From Hungatella sp. (GTDB lineage: Bacteria; Bacillota; Clostridia; Lachnospirales; Lachnospiraceae), in the NCBI GenBank assembly GCA_022796015.1, contig JAAWHU010000004.1:17957-81956 (forward strand): DNA of 64,000 bases, given 5' to 3'. A program made the position numbers and the translations under genes. Below the pieces are notes generated by a model. The model was not told the DNA's origin. It was given only the letters and a program-made list of their open reading frames with translations, and did not search any database. Within the stretch, counting starts at the first letter, position 1; each line of letters begins with the position of its first letter. This document shows, in pieces, positions 51,813-62,072 of the stretch.

Positions 51813-52653
51813 CACGTTCCAGCAGTTCCTTCATCTCGCCTAAAGATTGATAGATCCCATCTGGTTTTACCTCAGATTTCTCCAGATCCTCCAGCTTCGT
51901 CTCCCCGGAAAGCACCAGAAGACCGTGAGCCCCATGGTTCACGCCTGTTGCCACGTCTGTGTACAGCCTGTCGCCTACAAAAGCGACTCGTTCCCTCTCC
52001 TCCCCGGTTCGCAGAAGTACCATATCTACGGTTTCCCGGAAAGGCTTACCCAGATACTTGGGCTCCACGCCTGTGGATAAAGTGATTGCGGCGCAGAACG
52101 CTCCGCAGTCAGGCATGAATCCTCCTTCTGTGGGACAGTTAATATCCAAATGGGTGGCTAAAAAGACCGCCCCCTCCCGAATAAAGGCGCATGCCCTATC
52201 CAGTTTCTCATAAGTCAATGTGGTGTCAAAGCCTACTACTACAATATCCGGCCGCGGATCTCCCTTTTCCCAGAGAAGAATTCCTTCTTCCCGAAAATTC
52301 TCTTCTAAAGCAGGGGTTCCTACCAGGTAGATGGTCTTCCCGGCATATTCTTCTTTCAAATAGGCAATGGTTACGTCTCCGGATGTCATAATCTGTTCCC
52401 GGGTAATGGGACATCCCATCCCTGCCAGACGCTCCATATAAACCTTGGGAGACCGGGAAGAATTGTTGGTAAAAAATAAAATTCTGCGCCCTTTTTTCTC
52501 CACATAGCGAACAAACTCCAGGGCGCCTTCAATCACATGATCGCCCAGGTAAAATGTGCCATCCATATCCAACACAAACAGGCCCATCTTTTTCAGCAGC
52601 AGGGCCCTCTCCAGTTCCTGACTTTCTCCGTCAGTTTTTTTTGGTCTTTCCAC
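51802..52653 (-). CDS. HAD-IIA family phosphatase (NagD/AraL-like)
   Basis: The protein has 283 residues with a GTG start at 52653 (AGAGGA six bases upstream). HAD motifs I-IV are visible: FVLDMDGTFYLGD (nucleophile Asp), FFTNNSSRSP, GKPFRE (Lys), and VGDRLYTDVATG. The IIA cap lies between motifs II and III. Relatives dephosphorylate sugar phosphates, nucleotides or glycerol phosphate. The glycerol genes that follow make glycerol phosphate an attractive substrate, but this is inference. Confidence 0.9.
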   Translation of the reverse strand: MERPKKTDGESQELERALLLKKMGLFVLDMDGTFYLGDHVIEGALEFVRYVEKKGRRILFFTNNSSRSPKVYMERLAGMGCPITREQIMTSGDVTIAYLKEEYAGKTIYLVGTPALEENFREEGILLWEKGDPRPDIVVVGFDTTLTYEKLDRACAFIREGAVFLATHLDINCPTEGGFMPDCGAFCAAITLSTGVEPKYLGKPFRETVDMVLLRTGEERERVAFVGDRLYTDVATGVNHGAHGLLVLSGETKLEDLEKSEVKPDGIYQSLGEMKELLERVMD

Positions 52654-52764
52654 TTATTGTCCTCTCCATCTGCTTTGTCGTCTCCGGCCTGATAAGCGGC
52701 AGCATTTCATCGGGGGTTGCCGTTGCTGCCGCCGGGCCGAAATCTAAATATAGGCATTCTGGGG

Positions 52765-52821
52765 CTGACAGAATACTTTCTGCTCAAATTGCAGCAGGTT
52801 TAGGGGAGTGTATTCTGACAG
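52765..52821. repeat. Structured gap after the glp operon
   Basis: CTGACAGAATAC (52765-52776) and GTATTCTGACAG (52810-52821) are reverse complements with one mismatch, and a second small stem (CTGC..GCAG) lies between them. There is no clear T-run on either strand. It may end the DUF1667 transcript or be a regulatory dyad. Confidence 0.35.
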
Positions 52822-52830
52822 ACCTGCAGA

Positions 52831-53196
52831 TTATACGCGTTCTACATCTTTGGTAGCAATGATCTCCACCCCTGTCTCTGCACAGTTGTCAATAAGAATC
52901 TGGCCCATGGCCACAGGCGCATCGACACGGGTCTTGCGGATCTCTTCCATCACTTCAAAGATTTTTGACTTGGGAATATCATTCTTGGTCTTTACAGACA
53001 CTCTGGCAATGGCTCCCTGGTTCACCCTGATACTGGAAGTCACGATTCTGGTAGGACTCAAAACCTCTTTCCTGGCATAATCCGCCCCTCTGGGACAGGT
53101 GTTGCCTGTTACATTGATATCATCGCCATCCATAGTCACAGTTACCGGGCAGCCAAGAGGGCAGCCGATACAGATCAAATTCCTTACTTCCATCAT
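52831..53196 (-). CDS. DUF1667 protein of the glycerol-3-phosphate dehydrogenase operon
   Basis: This protein of about 120 residues has starts possible at 53196 and 53193 after GGAGG. Its N-terminus NLICIGCPLGCPVTV and the later NTCPRGADYA supply four Cys residues for a probable metal or iron-sulphur site. DUF1667 proteins accompany GlpA/GlpB-like flavoproteins in Clostridia, where they are thought to be a small electron-transfer subunit replacing GlpC. The start overlaps the stop of the GlpB-like gene (ATGA). It is last in the operon. Confidence 0.88.
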   Translation of the reverse strand: MMEVRNLICIGCPLGCPVTVTMDGDDINVTGNTCPRGADYARKEVLSPTRIVTSSIRVNQGAIARVSVKTKNDIPKSKIFEVMEEIRKTRVDAPVAMGQILIDNCAETGVEIIATKDVERV

Positions 53197-54458
53197 TCCA
53201 CCTCCGTACAAATCTTAATCCTGCCAATCTCCGGGTAATCGGTAAAGCTGCTCTTCTTTAAAACCACCTGTTCCATCTCTCCTGGAGCAAGGACTTTCTT
53301 TTTCTTGCGGGAAATCAGTTTATCATCATAGTAAACAGCAATATAACGGTCTTTGTAAACATCAGCCACGCGGAATCGCACGGTAACCGTATCCTGCATG
53401 GTATCCACATTGAGAACCTGGGGCACCGTGTAGCGCACGCCGTTCTCTGCAAGAAGGGGCACCTTATGGCCTTTGCCTTCTTCTTTTCCGTTCTTTACAT
53501 AGACAGCAGCGTTCTCTCCTGCCAGAGCGGCCTCCTGGGATACAAAGTCTACCAGGTCATGTACATGAAGGACATTGCCGCAGGCATAGATTCCCTCCAC
53601 TTCGGTCTCCAGACGGTCGTCTACATTGGGGCCTGAGGTAACGCGGTTCATGGATACGCCGGCTCCTTTGGACAGCTCATTTTCCGGAATCAGACCTACG
53701 CTCAGAAGAAGGGTATCACAGGAATAGTGCTCTTCTGTTCCCGGAATAGGGTTGCGGTTCTCATCTACCTGAGCCAGGGTAATTCCTGTAAGGCGCTCCT
53801 TGCCTTCGATGTTAATGATGGTGTGACTCAGCTTCAGAGGAATGCCGTAGTCGTCAAGGCACTGAACAATATTTCTCTTTAAGCCGCCGGAATAAGGCAT
53901 GAGCTCCGCCACTACCTTTACTTTGGCTCCCTCCAGAGTCATTCGTCTGGCCATAATCAGTCCGATATCGCCGGACCCGAGAATCACCACTTCTTTTCCC
54001 ACACAGTACCCTTCAATGTTCATAAGTCTCTGAGCGGTTCCTGCAGAATAGATTCCTGCCGGACGATATCCAGGGGTATTTAAGGCGCCTCTTGGGCGCT
54101 CACGGCATCCCATAGCCAGGATCACGGCGCCTGCCTTGATGGTCACAAGGCCTTCTTCTTTGTTGATATAGGTAACTTCTCTGTCTTTACTGATGTCGGC
54201 GACAATGGTGTTGAGTTTGTAGGGGATCTTCTCCTCCTCTACCATGGCGATATAGCGGGAAGCATATTCGGGGCCGGTAAGTTCTTCTTTAAAGGTATGA
54301 AGGCCGAAGCCGTTGTGGATGCACTGGTTCAGAATTCCGCCCAGTACTCCATCTCGCTCCAGAATCAGGATATCCTGTATTCCGGCTTTTCTTGCTGCTG
54401 CTGCTGCGGATAATCCTGCCGGGCCTCCGCCAATGATTACGATATCATGATGTGTCAT
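53193..54458 (-). CDS. FAD/NAD-dependent oxidoreductase (GlpB-like)
   Basis: This 421-residue protein has the dinucleotide motif IVIIGGGPAGLSAAAAARKAG at the N-terminus (IIGGGPAG), a second GSGDIGLIMARR motif for NAD(P) near residue 160, and ATG-like ILAMGCRERPRG. CGNVLHVHDLVDFVS closes the FAD site. It starts 11 bases after the GlpA-like gene (AGGAGG). Together with it and DUF1667 it forms a three-subunit dehydrogenase passing electrons from glycerol-3-phosphate to NAD or another carrier. The electron acceptor is not shown by the sequence. Confidence 0.88.
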   Translation of the reverse strand: MTHHDIVIIGGGPAGLSAAAAARKAGIQDILILERDGVLGGILNQCIHNGFGLHTFKEELTGPEYASRYIAMVEEEKIPYKLNTIVADISKDREVTYINKEEGLVTIKAGAVILAMGCRERPRGALNTPGYRPAGIYSAGTAQRLMNIEGYCVGKEVVILGSGDIGLIMARRMTLEGAKVKVVAELMPYSGGLKRNIVQCLDDYGIPLKLSHTIINIEGKERLTGITLAQVDENRNPIPGTEEHYSCDTLLLSVGLIPENELSKGAGVSMNRVTSGPNVDDRLETEVEGIYACGNVLHVHDLVDFVSQEAALAGENAAVYVKNGKEEGKGHKVPLLAENGVRYTVPQVLNVDTMQDTVTVRFRVADVYKDRYIAVYYDDKLISRKKKKVLAPGEMEQVVLKKSSFTDYPEIGRIKICTEVE

Positions 54459-54469
54459 CTTTTTTCCTC

Positions 54470-55903
54470 CTATGCTTCTCCGGTGATCATCTCAGAGCCG
54501 GGCTGATTTTTACAGATTTGTTCCATGGGAATCCCTGTTTCACGAGACAAAATCTCCATTGTCCTGGGCGTACAGAATCCCGCCTGGCACCGTCCCATTC
54601 CCTGACGTACCCTTCTCTTAATTCCGTCTAAAGACCTGGCGCCCAAGGTACGCCGGATACTGTCCACGATCTCGCCCTCGCTTACATTCTCACAGCGGCA
54701 TACGATGGTTCCGTAGTCGGGACGCTCTTTGATCAATGCGGCTCTTTCCTCCCTGCTCATGGCTGCCACATGAGGAATTCCCTTTCTCGTGGAGATAAAG
54801 TCTTCCTTCTTCTCAGCTCCTGCCTTCTCTGCAATCAGCTCTGCCAGATAAACTCCGATGGCCGGCGCGCTGGACAGACCCGGAGACTCTATTCCTGCAG
54901 CGTCATAGAATCCTTCTGCTGCTTCTCCGATAATAAACTCATCGCCGGCTTCATGGGCCCGCAAGCCGGAGAAGGATGTGATCACCTGACGGTAAGGAAT
55001 ATTCTTCACGCTGATGGCAGACTTTGCCGTAACCTCCGCCAGTTCTTTTGCCGTAGTATAAGTACCTTCTTTGTCTTCAATATCTGCGGCCGTAGGCCCG
55101 ATCAGCAGATTGCCGTGAATCGTGGGGGCAACCAGAACGCCTTTGCCGTATTTGCCGGGAAGCTGGAAGATAGTCTTATCCACATGTTTGCCTGCTTCCT
55201 GGTCCAAAAGACAATAATCACCCTTCCTGGGAACAATCTGAATCTTGTCTTCACTCACCATGTTATGGAAAACATCTGCATAAACGCCTGCCGCATTGAC
55301 AACAAATCTGGTGGTTATAGGCTCTTTATCCTTTAAGAACAATTCATAGCCGCCTTCTATCTTTGTTACATTTGTTACTTCCGTGAGGAACCTAAACTCT
55401 ACCCCGTTATCACAAGCGTTCTCCGCCAGGGCAATGGTCAGACCGAAGGGGCATACGATACCACCTGTGGGAGCGTACAAAGCGGCTACCACCTCATCTG
55501 TAATATTGGGTTCCATAGCCCGAACTTCGTCTCCTGAGATGATCTTCAGCTCAGGAACGCCGTTGGCCACACCTCTTTCATAAAGTGCCTGGAGAGCCGG
55601 CCGGTCCTCCTCGGAAAAGCACAAAACCAGAGACCCATTTCTGCGGAATGCAAAATCCAGATCCTTGGAAAGGTCTCCCATGATCCGGTTCCCTTCCACG
55701 TTCATCTTTGCCTTTACGGAGCCGACAGCCGCGTCATAGCCGGCATGTACAATGGCGCTGTTAGCCTTGGATGTCCCGGAACACACATCCTCCGCCCTTT
55801 CTACCAGACAAGTTTTCAACTGGTATCTGGACAATTCTCTGGCTACCGCGGCTCCTGTCACGCCGCCGCCAATAATCGTTACATCATACTGCAATCCACT
55901 CAT
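54470..55903 (-). CDS. Anaerobic glycerol-3-phosphate dehydrogenase subunit (GlpA-like)
   Basis: The protein has 477 residues: a FAD-binding DAO domain (VTIIGGGVTGAAVARELS at residues 7-24, split here at IIGGGVTG), the FAD/substrate segment GLRAHEAGDEF, and a C-terminal BFD-like 2Fe-2S domain. That domain reads IVCRCENVSEGE and GMGRCQAGFCTPR, with the four Cys ligands. This domain order is that of GlpA. It oxidises glycerol-3-phosphate to dihydroxyacetone phosphate. It is second in the operon after mgtC and upstream of the GlpB-like and DUF1667 genes. AGGAGA precedes the start. Confidence 0.9.
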   Translation of the reverse strand: MSGLQYDVTIIGGGVTGAAVARELSRYQLKTCLVERAEDVCSGTSKANSAIVHAGYDAAVGSVKAKMNVEGNRIMGDLSKDLDFAFRRNGSLVLCFSEEDRPALQALYERGVANGVPELKIISGDEVRAMEPNITDEVVAALYAPTGGIVCPFGLTIALAENACDNGVEFRFLTEVTNVTKIEGGYELFLKDKEPITTRFVVNAAGVYADVFHNMVSEDKIQIVPRKGDYCLLDQEAGKHVDKTIFQLPGKYGKGVLVAPTIHGNLLIGPTAADIEDKEGTYTTAKELAEVTAKSAISVKNIPYRQVITSFSGLRAHEAGDEFIIGEAAEGFYDAAGIESPGLSSAPAIGVYLAELIAEKAGAEKKEDFISTRKGIPHVAAMSREERAALIKERPDYGTIVCRCENVSEGEIVDSIRRTLGARSLDGIKRRVRQGMGRCQAGFCTPRTMEILSRETGIPMEQICKNQPGSEMITGEA

Positions 55904-55943
55904 ATCGTCTCTCCTTTTTTATTATTTGGACAGAGTAACTCTG

Positions 55944-56636
55944 TCATAATACCTCTACATACTTTACACACTGCATGCCGCGGATCGTGGACACAACATT
56001 TCTCCTCTGGCTTAAGCTTTCCACCTCAATGCTGAGGATTGCATTGGGTCCTTCCCCCTTTATCTTGCTTTTGCTCATCTCCATGTTATAGACCTTAACC
56101 TGCATGGCGTGGATTCTCTCCATAAATTCAGACACACCCTGGTTGGAGGTGAATTCTACATATAAGTCAAACACTTTGGCGTATGTATGCAGCTTACTGT
56201 CCATCCTTGTCAGAATCTTCATGGTAAACATGACAAGAACCAATGTAATAAGAGCCCCTTTTACAAATCCGATCCCGATAGCCAGGCCCAGGCAGGCACA
56301 TGCCCAGAGCCCTGCAGCAGTAGTCAGTCCCCGTATCTGATTCTTTCCTGTAACAATGATGGTACCTACTCCCAGAAAGCCGACGCCGCTGATTACCTGG
56401 GCTCCCATACGTGCAATATCCATATTGCCCTCAAAATTCATCTTAATATACTGCCCGGTCATCATGACCAGTGCCGCTCCAAGACATACCAGCGTATGTG
56501 TCTTGATTCCTGCACCCCGCCGTTTAATGGCCCTGTCAATGCCGATGATCGTACCTGTAAACAGAGCACAGACCATTCGTATGATCATGGCTCCCGTCGA
56601 CCATCCTTCTGCTATGGACAGGAATTCATTTAACAT
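55944..56636 (-). CDS. MgtC/SapB-family membrane protein
   Basis: This 230-residue protein has five transmembrane segments with the family motif GTIIGIDRAIKRRGAGIKTH and QVISGVGFLGVGTI, plus LTTAAGLWACA. A C-terminal soluble ACT-like domain (about 145-230) follows. MgtC proteins affect magnesium homeostasis and membrane energetics. It is first in the operon with glpA/glpB/DUF1667, which is an unexpected companion. A terminator-like hairpin lies 155 bases upstream, so expression may depend on readthrough from glpK. Confidence 0.9.
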   Translation of the reverse strand: MLNEFLSIAEGWSTGAMIIRMVCALFTGTIIGIDRAIKRRGAGIKTHTLVCLGAALVMMTGQYIKMNFEGNMDIARMGAQVISGVGFLGVGTIIVTGKNQIRGLTTAAGLWACACLGLAIGIGFVKGALITLVLVMFTMKILTRMDSKLHTYAKVFDLYVEFTSNQGVSEFMERIHAMQVKVYNMEMSKSKIKGEGPNAILSIEVESLSQRRNVVSTIRGMQCVKYVEVL

Positions 56637-56790
56637 CCTCTCACCTCTTCCTTTCTCCTGAAATCAGAAAATTCTTCCCCGTTTTCATCCTCCCTGACCC
56701 TTTCTATTCAACAAGATTTTATGAGACAAAAGGGTATGAAGCCGGCTGTCCTATCCAGCCATCCTCAAGATTTTCCAGTGGCTTATCATG

Positions 56791-56850
56791 AAAAAAGCGA
56801 AAAAAGAGCAAGGCAAATCTGTGGTCTCTCTCCACAAATCATACCTTGCT
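56791..56850 (-). terminator. Terminator or attenuator between glpK and the mgtC-glpA operon
   Basis: On the minus strand a long imperfect stem with arms AGCAAGG (56850-56844) and CCTTGCT (56813-56807) and inner TGTGG/CCACA is followed by CTTTTTTCGCTTTTTT (56806-56791). The apical loop contains GAGAGAGAC (56832-56824), a 9-mer also found in the glpK leader. No other gene is visible in 56637-56935. Confidence 0.8.
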
Positions 56851-56935
56851 ACTCTCATCTCACAGGTAAATATTTAATAAATTATCCATAGTTTACCACA
56901 TATGACACAAACCGTCAAGCATTGTTACTTTTTTA

Positions 56936-58585
<1,650 letters not shown>

Positions 58586-58607
58586 AAAACCAGGTTGCAC
58601 CCTACCT

Positions 58608-61298
58608 TCACCTCCGGACCATCCCCCGGCGAATCTCTCGGAGCACCTTCCACAGCTGCAGGACTATGGTAGGGGCAAGGGCACAGATTCCCACAGTCAA
58701 AAGCTGGGATGCCGTCAGGTCTGAGACGGCAAAAAGCGTCTGCAGCTGTGGAATAAAAAGAACTGCCGCCATGAGAAGAACTCCTGCCTCAAAAGCCATA
58801 ACTGTATAAAGATTACTGAACAAACCCAGATGAAAGATAGAGTGGCTGCTCCTGCAGTTAAATCCGTGGAACAGTCTTGCAAGAGTCAGGGTGGCAAAGG
58901 CCATGGTGCTGGCAAGGGCGCTGCCTTTCTGGGTCAGTCCTGTACGGTAAGCATACATGGTGCACACTGCAATGAGCCCGCCCTGAATCAAAATATCCCT
59001 GAGAAAACGCTTTGTCAGGATTCCCCGGTTAGGATCCCTTGGGGGTTGATTCAAAAGTTCTCCTTCCGGCTGCTCCATACCGATGGCGATGGCCGGAAGG
59101 GAATCGGTCAGAAGATTAATGAACAAAAGATGGACCGGCGCAAAGGGAAGGGGAAGAGCCGCCATAGTGGTGTACAGGACGCAGAAAATCCCTGCCATGT
59201 TGCCGGACAGAAGGAATTCTATGGCATTGCGGATATTCCGATATACATTCCGGCCGTTTGACACTGCCTTTATGATGGTGGCAAAGTGGTCATCCGCCAG
59301 GATCATGGCTGCCGCATCCTTGGATACCTCTGTTCCTGTCTGCCCCATAGCCACTCCGATGTCCGCCTGCTTTAAAGCCGGCGCATCATTGACCCCATCT
59401 CCGGTCATGGCCACAATCCTTCCCTTTTCCTGCCACGCCTTTACGATTCTCAGTTTATGTTCCGGGGAGACCCTGGCATAGACGCTGATATTCTCTATTC
59501 GATTGGAGAGCTCCTGCCCATCCATATGGTCCAGCTGATTTCCCTCCACAGCCTCCTCTCCTGGTTTCAAAATCCCGATCTGTCCGGCTATGGCCATAGC
59601 CGTAACCTTGTGATCCCCCGTGATCATCACCGGCTTAATGCCGGCTCTCCTTCCATCGTTTACGGCCTCTCTGGTCTCGGGGCGGGGAGGATCCATCATG
59701 GCTGCAAATCCCAGAAATACCAGCTCCCGCTCCAGGCTTTTCGCACCAGATGAAATCATATGGTCTTTCAGGGGGCGGTACGCCAGCGCCAGCACTCTTA
59801 GCCCCTGCCTGGAACAAGTGTCATGGAGCTGCATCCAAATTCTTTTATCCTGAAACGTTATAGGGCGGATCTCCCCATCTTGGTCAATAAACGTACATCG
59901 TTCCATCAGAATATCCATGGCCCCCTTTGTCAGAAGCGTAGGTCCCTGGGGCAGCTGATGAACGGTGCTCATGATCTTTCTCACAGAGTCGAAAGGAATT
60001 TCTCGGATACGCGGAAACCGTCTCTGAAGGCGGCCTTGGGGCACTCCTGCCGCCTGCGCCAGCCGAAGAAGAGCCAGCTCCGTGGCGTCTCCCATCTCCC
60101 TCTGCTCTTTGTACATCTTCCTTTTCGTCTTTTGTCTGCTTCCCGATTCATTTTTCTGTCCTGTCTCCGGCTCCTCCGCCCAGGCGTCATTGACCAGGGC
60201 ACAGATTTCTACAAACAGTCTGTGCTGTTTATCGGTCTGGTTCAGCCTGGAGGGAGGAAACAGCCTGCCGTTTAAAGCTACATGCTCCACACTCATTTTA
60301 TTCTGTGTCAGAGTCCCGGTCTTGTCGGTGCATATTACGGATACGCAGCCAAGGCTTTCCACTGCTTTTAAGTCCTTGATAATGGCCTGTTCTTTTGCCA
60401 TCTTCTGAGTCCCCATGGCCTGGACGATGGTGACGATGGAGCCTAGGGCCTCCGGGATGGCGGCCACAGCCAGAGCCACGGCAAACATCAGTGAATCCAG
60501 CATAGCCATGCCCCGGTATAGGCTTAAGCCAAAAACCACCAAACAGATCACCATAATGGCCGCTGCCAGACGGCTGCTGAACTGATCCAGGCTGATCTGC
60601 AGGGGGGTCTTTTTCTCCTCCGCACTGCTCATCATGGAGGCAATTCTTCCGATCTCCGTATCCATCCCGGTGGCGGTTACCACGGCCACGCCTCGTCCTC
60701 CGGTTACAAGAGAGCTGCTGTATACCATATTGCTGCGGTCCCCTATGGAAAGGCTGCCTGGCAGAATTCTCTCCTGTTTTAACACGGCATCCGACTCTCC
60801 TGTAAGGGAGCTCTCATTGATCTGCAGAGCCGTACTCTCCAAAATCCGGCCATCTGCGACTACCAGATCACCGCTTTCCAGGTACAGAATATCCCCGGGG
60901 ACTACCTCTTTCGACGGAATCTGTATTTTACTTCCCTCTCTCATGACGACTGCCATAGGTGCGGACAGAGAGCGCAGGCTCTCTAAGGATTTTCTGGCTT
61001 TTTCATGCTGCACAGTGCCCAAAATCCCATTGAGGGTAATGACTGCGAATATCACCACCGCGCTCTCCGGATTATCCGTTATCATAGAAATAACGGCAGC
61101 GCCGATTAAGATTATGACCAAAAGGTCCTGAAATTGTTCTAAAAAGACTCTCCAGGCAGGTTTCCCTCCTGCTTCTTTTAACAGATTCGGCCCATACTGC
61201 CTGATTCTATCCTGCGTCTGCCTTTGGGTCAGTCCTTCTTTTGTAGTGTCAAGCCGGGACAGAACCTCTTCCTTTGTACATTGGTACCAGTCTTTCAT
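58608..61298 (-). CDS. P-type cation-transporting ATPase (P2-type)
   Basis: The protein has 896 residues from the ATG at 61298. The frame opens to 61526, but that extension is not conserved. It contains an N-terminal cation ATPase domain, TGES in SLTGESDAVL, the phosphorylation site ICTDKTGTLTQNKM, MTGDGVNDAPALKQADIGVAM, and ten transmembrane segments. The TM4 ion site is AAIPEALGSIVT (PEAL where SERCA has PEGL). Calcium is the usual substrate of this group in Firmicutes. It is divergent from a TetR regulator 96 bases away. Confidence 0.92.
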   Translation of the reverse strand: MKDWYQCTKEEVLSRLDTTKEGLTQRQTQDRIRQYGPNLLKEAGGKPAWRVFLEQFQDLLVIILIGAAVISMITDNPESAVVIFAVITLNGILGTVQHEKARKSLESLRSLSAPMAVVMREGSKIQIPSKEVVPGDILYLESGDLVVADGRILESTALQINESSLTGESDAVLKQERILPGSLSIGDRSNMVYSSSLVTGGRGVAVVTATGMDTEIGRIASMMSSAEEKKTPLQISLDQFSSRLAAAIMVICLVVFGLSLYRGMAMLDSLMFAVALAVAAIPEALGSIVTIVQAMGTQKMAKEQAIIKDLKAVESLGCVSVICTDKTGTLTQNKMSVEHVALNGRLFPPSRLNQTDKQHRLFVEICALVNDAWAEEPETGQKNESGSRQKTKRKMYKEQREMGDATELALLRLAQAAGVPQGRLQRRFPRIREIPFDSVRKIMSTVHQLPQGPTLLTKGAMDILMERCTFIDQDGEIRPITFQDKRIWMQLHDTCSRQGLRVLALAYRPLKDHMISSGAKSLERELVFLGFAAMMDPPRPETREAVNDGRRAGIKPVMITGDHKVTAMAIAGQIGILKPGEEAVEGNQLDHMDGQELSNRIENISVYARVSPEHKLRIVKAWQEKGRIVAMTGDGVNDAPALKQADIGVAMGQTGTEVSKDAAAMILADDHFATIIKAVSNGRNVYRNIRNAIEFLLSGNMAGIFCVLYTTMAALPLPFAPVHLLFINLLTDSLPAIAIGMEQPEGELLNQPPRDPNRGILTKRFLRDILIQGGLIAVCTMYAYRTGLTQKGSALASTMAFATLTLARLFHGFNCRSSHSIFHLGLFSNLYTVMAFEAGVLLMAAVLFIPQLQTLFAVSDLTASQLLTVGICALAPTIVLQLWKVLREIRRGMVRR

Positions 61299-61358
61299 GC
61301 AGCACAGCCCCTTTCTTTCTCCTTCCATGTTTATGCCGGAACGAAAAAGAAAGAACTG

Positions 61359-61397
61359 TTGCAGGCCAAAACAATGCATGTTATAATTAGGAACATG
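61359..61397 (+). promoter_or_regulatory. Promoter and dyad at the start of the TetR gene
   Basis: TTGCAG (61359-61364), 17-base spacer, TATAAT (61382-61387). The dyad CATGTT-N9-AACATG (61377-61397) covers the -10 and the ATG at 61395, so the mRNA would be nearly leaderless. It is a likely autoregulatory site. Confidence 0.5.
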
Positions 61398-62006
61398 AAA
61401 AAAGAGACAAACAAAGAAAAAATCCTGGTTCAGGCCGCTGCACTGATTGACGCCGCCGCACTGGAACAAATTACGATTCGAGAAATCTGCAGTCGGGCAG
61501 GAGTGTCCATCGGCAGTTTTTATCACTATTTTTCGTCAAAAGATGATGTTATTGTCCAACTATTTCTCTCCAACGCAGACCAGGCGGCTTCTCTGGTGCA
61601 AAACCAGTTCACAGCTTCCTGGGAATGGGATAATCTCCGCAGCTATATCCAGTTTCAGATTGACTCGGCCCTCTCTGCCCCTGTGGAGAGATTAAAATTC
61701 CTTTACACCTATAATATAAACCATCACGCCTACCCCATGGACAGATTCCGGGGCCTGGTAAAAGAGATCCTGGTCCGCGCCAAAAAAAAGGGGCAGATGA
61801 AGGATACTTATACTTACGATGAAGTTCTCGACCATCTCTTCACCCTGATCTTAGGCAATATGATCCGATACTGCATTGAGGATGGCAGCTATGACATTGC
61901 CTCAAAGCTTATGGCCCAGACCAACCATTTGATCTCTATAATCGAGAATGCCACAGGCCCAATCCTCTCCCCGGAACATGTCTGCAGTACCGAACAGCTC
62001 CTTTAG
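61395..62006 (+). CDS. TetR-family transcriptional regulator
   Basis: The protein has 203 residues from the ATG at 61395. The helix-turn-helix ITIREICSRAGVSIGSFYHY (about residues 26-45) is typical of TetR, and the remaining helices form the ligand domain with no recognised subfamily. The open frame extends to 61224, but the promoter lies inside that stretch. It is divergent from the P-type ATPase and may control it, or itself, through the CATGTT dyad at the start. It ends at a terminator shared with the convergent reductase gene. Confidence 0.88.
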   Translation: MKKETNKEKILVQAAALIDAAALEQITIREICSRAGVSIGSFYHYFSSKDDVIVQLFLSNADQAASLVQNQFTASWEWDNLRSYIQFQIDSALSAPVERLKFLYTYNINHHAYPMDRFRGLVKEILVRAKKKGQMKDTYTYDEVLDHLFTLILGNMIRYCIEDGSYDIASKLMAQTNHLISIIENATGPILSPEHVCSTEQLL

Positions 62007-62020
62007 GCTTACAACATGCA

Positions 62021-62052
62021 AGAGGCCCGGGATACATATTCCATGGGCCTCT
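62021..62052. terminator. Terminator between TetR and reductase genes
   Basis: AGAGGCCC (62021-62028) pairs with GGGCCTCT (62045-62052), followed by TTGTT on the plus strand. It is less convincing for the minus strand. Confidence 0.65.
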
Positions 62053-62072
62053 TTGTTCTGCCTGATTCTTGA

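Noticed and set aside
61299..61526. N-terminal extension of the P-type ATPase
   Set aside because: It would overlap the divergent TetR gene and its promoter and is not conserved sequence.
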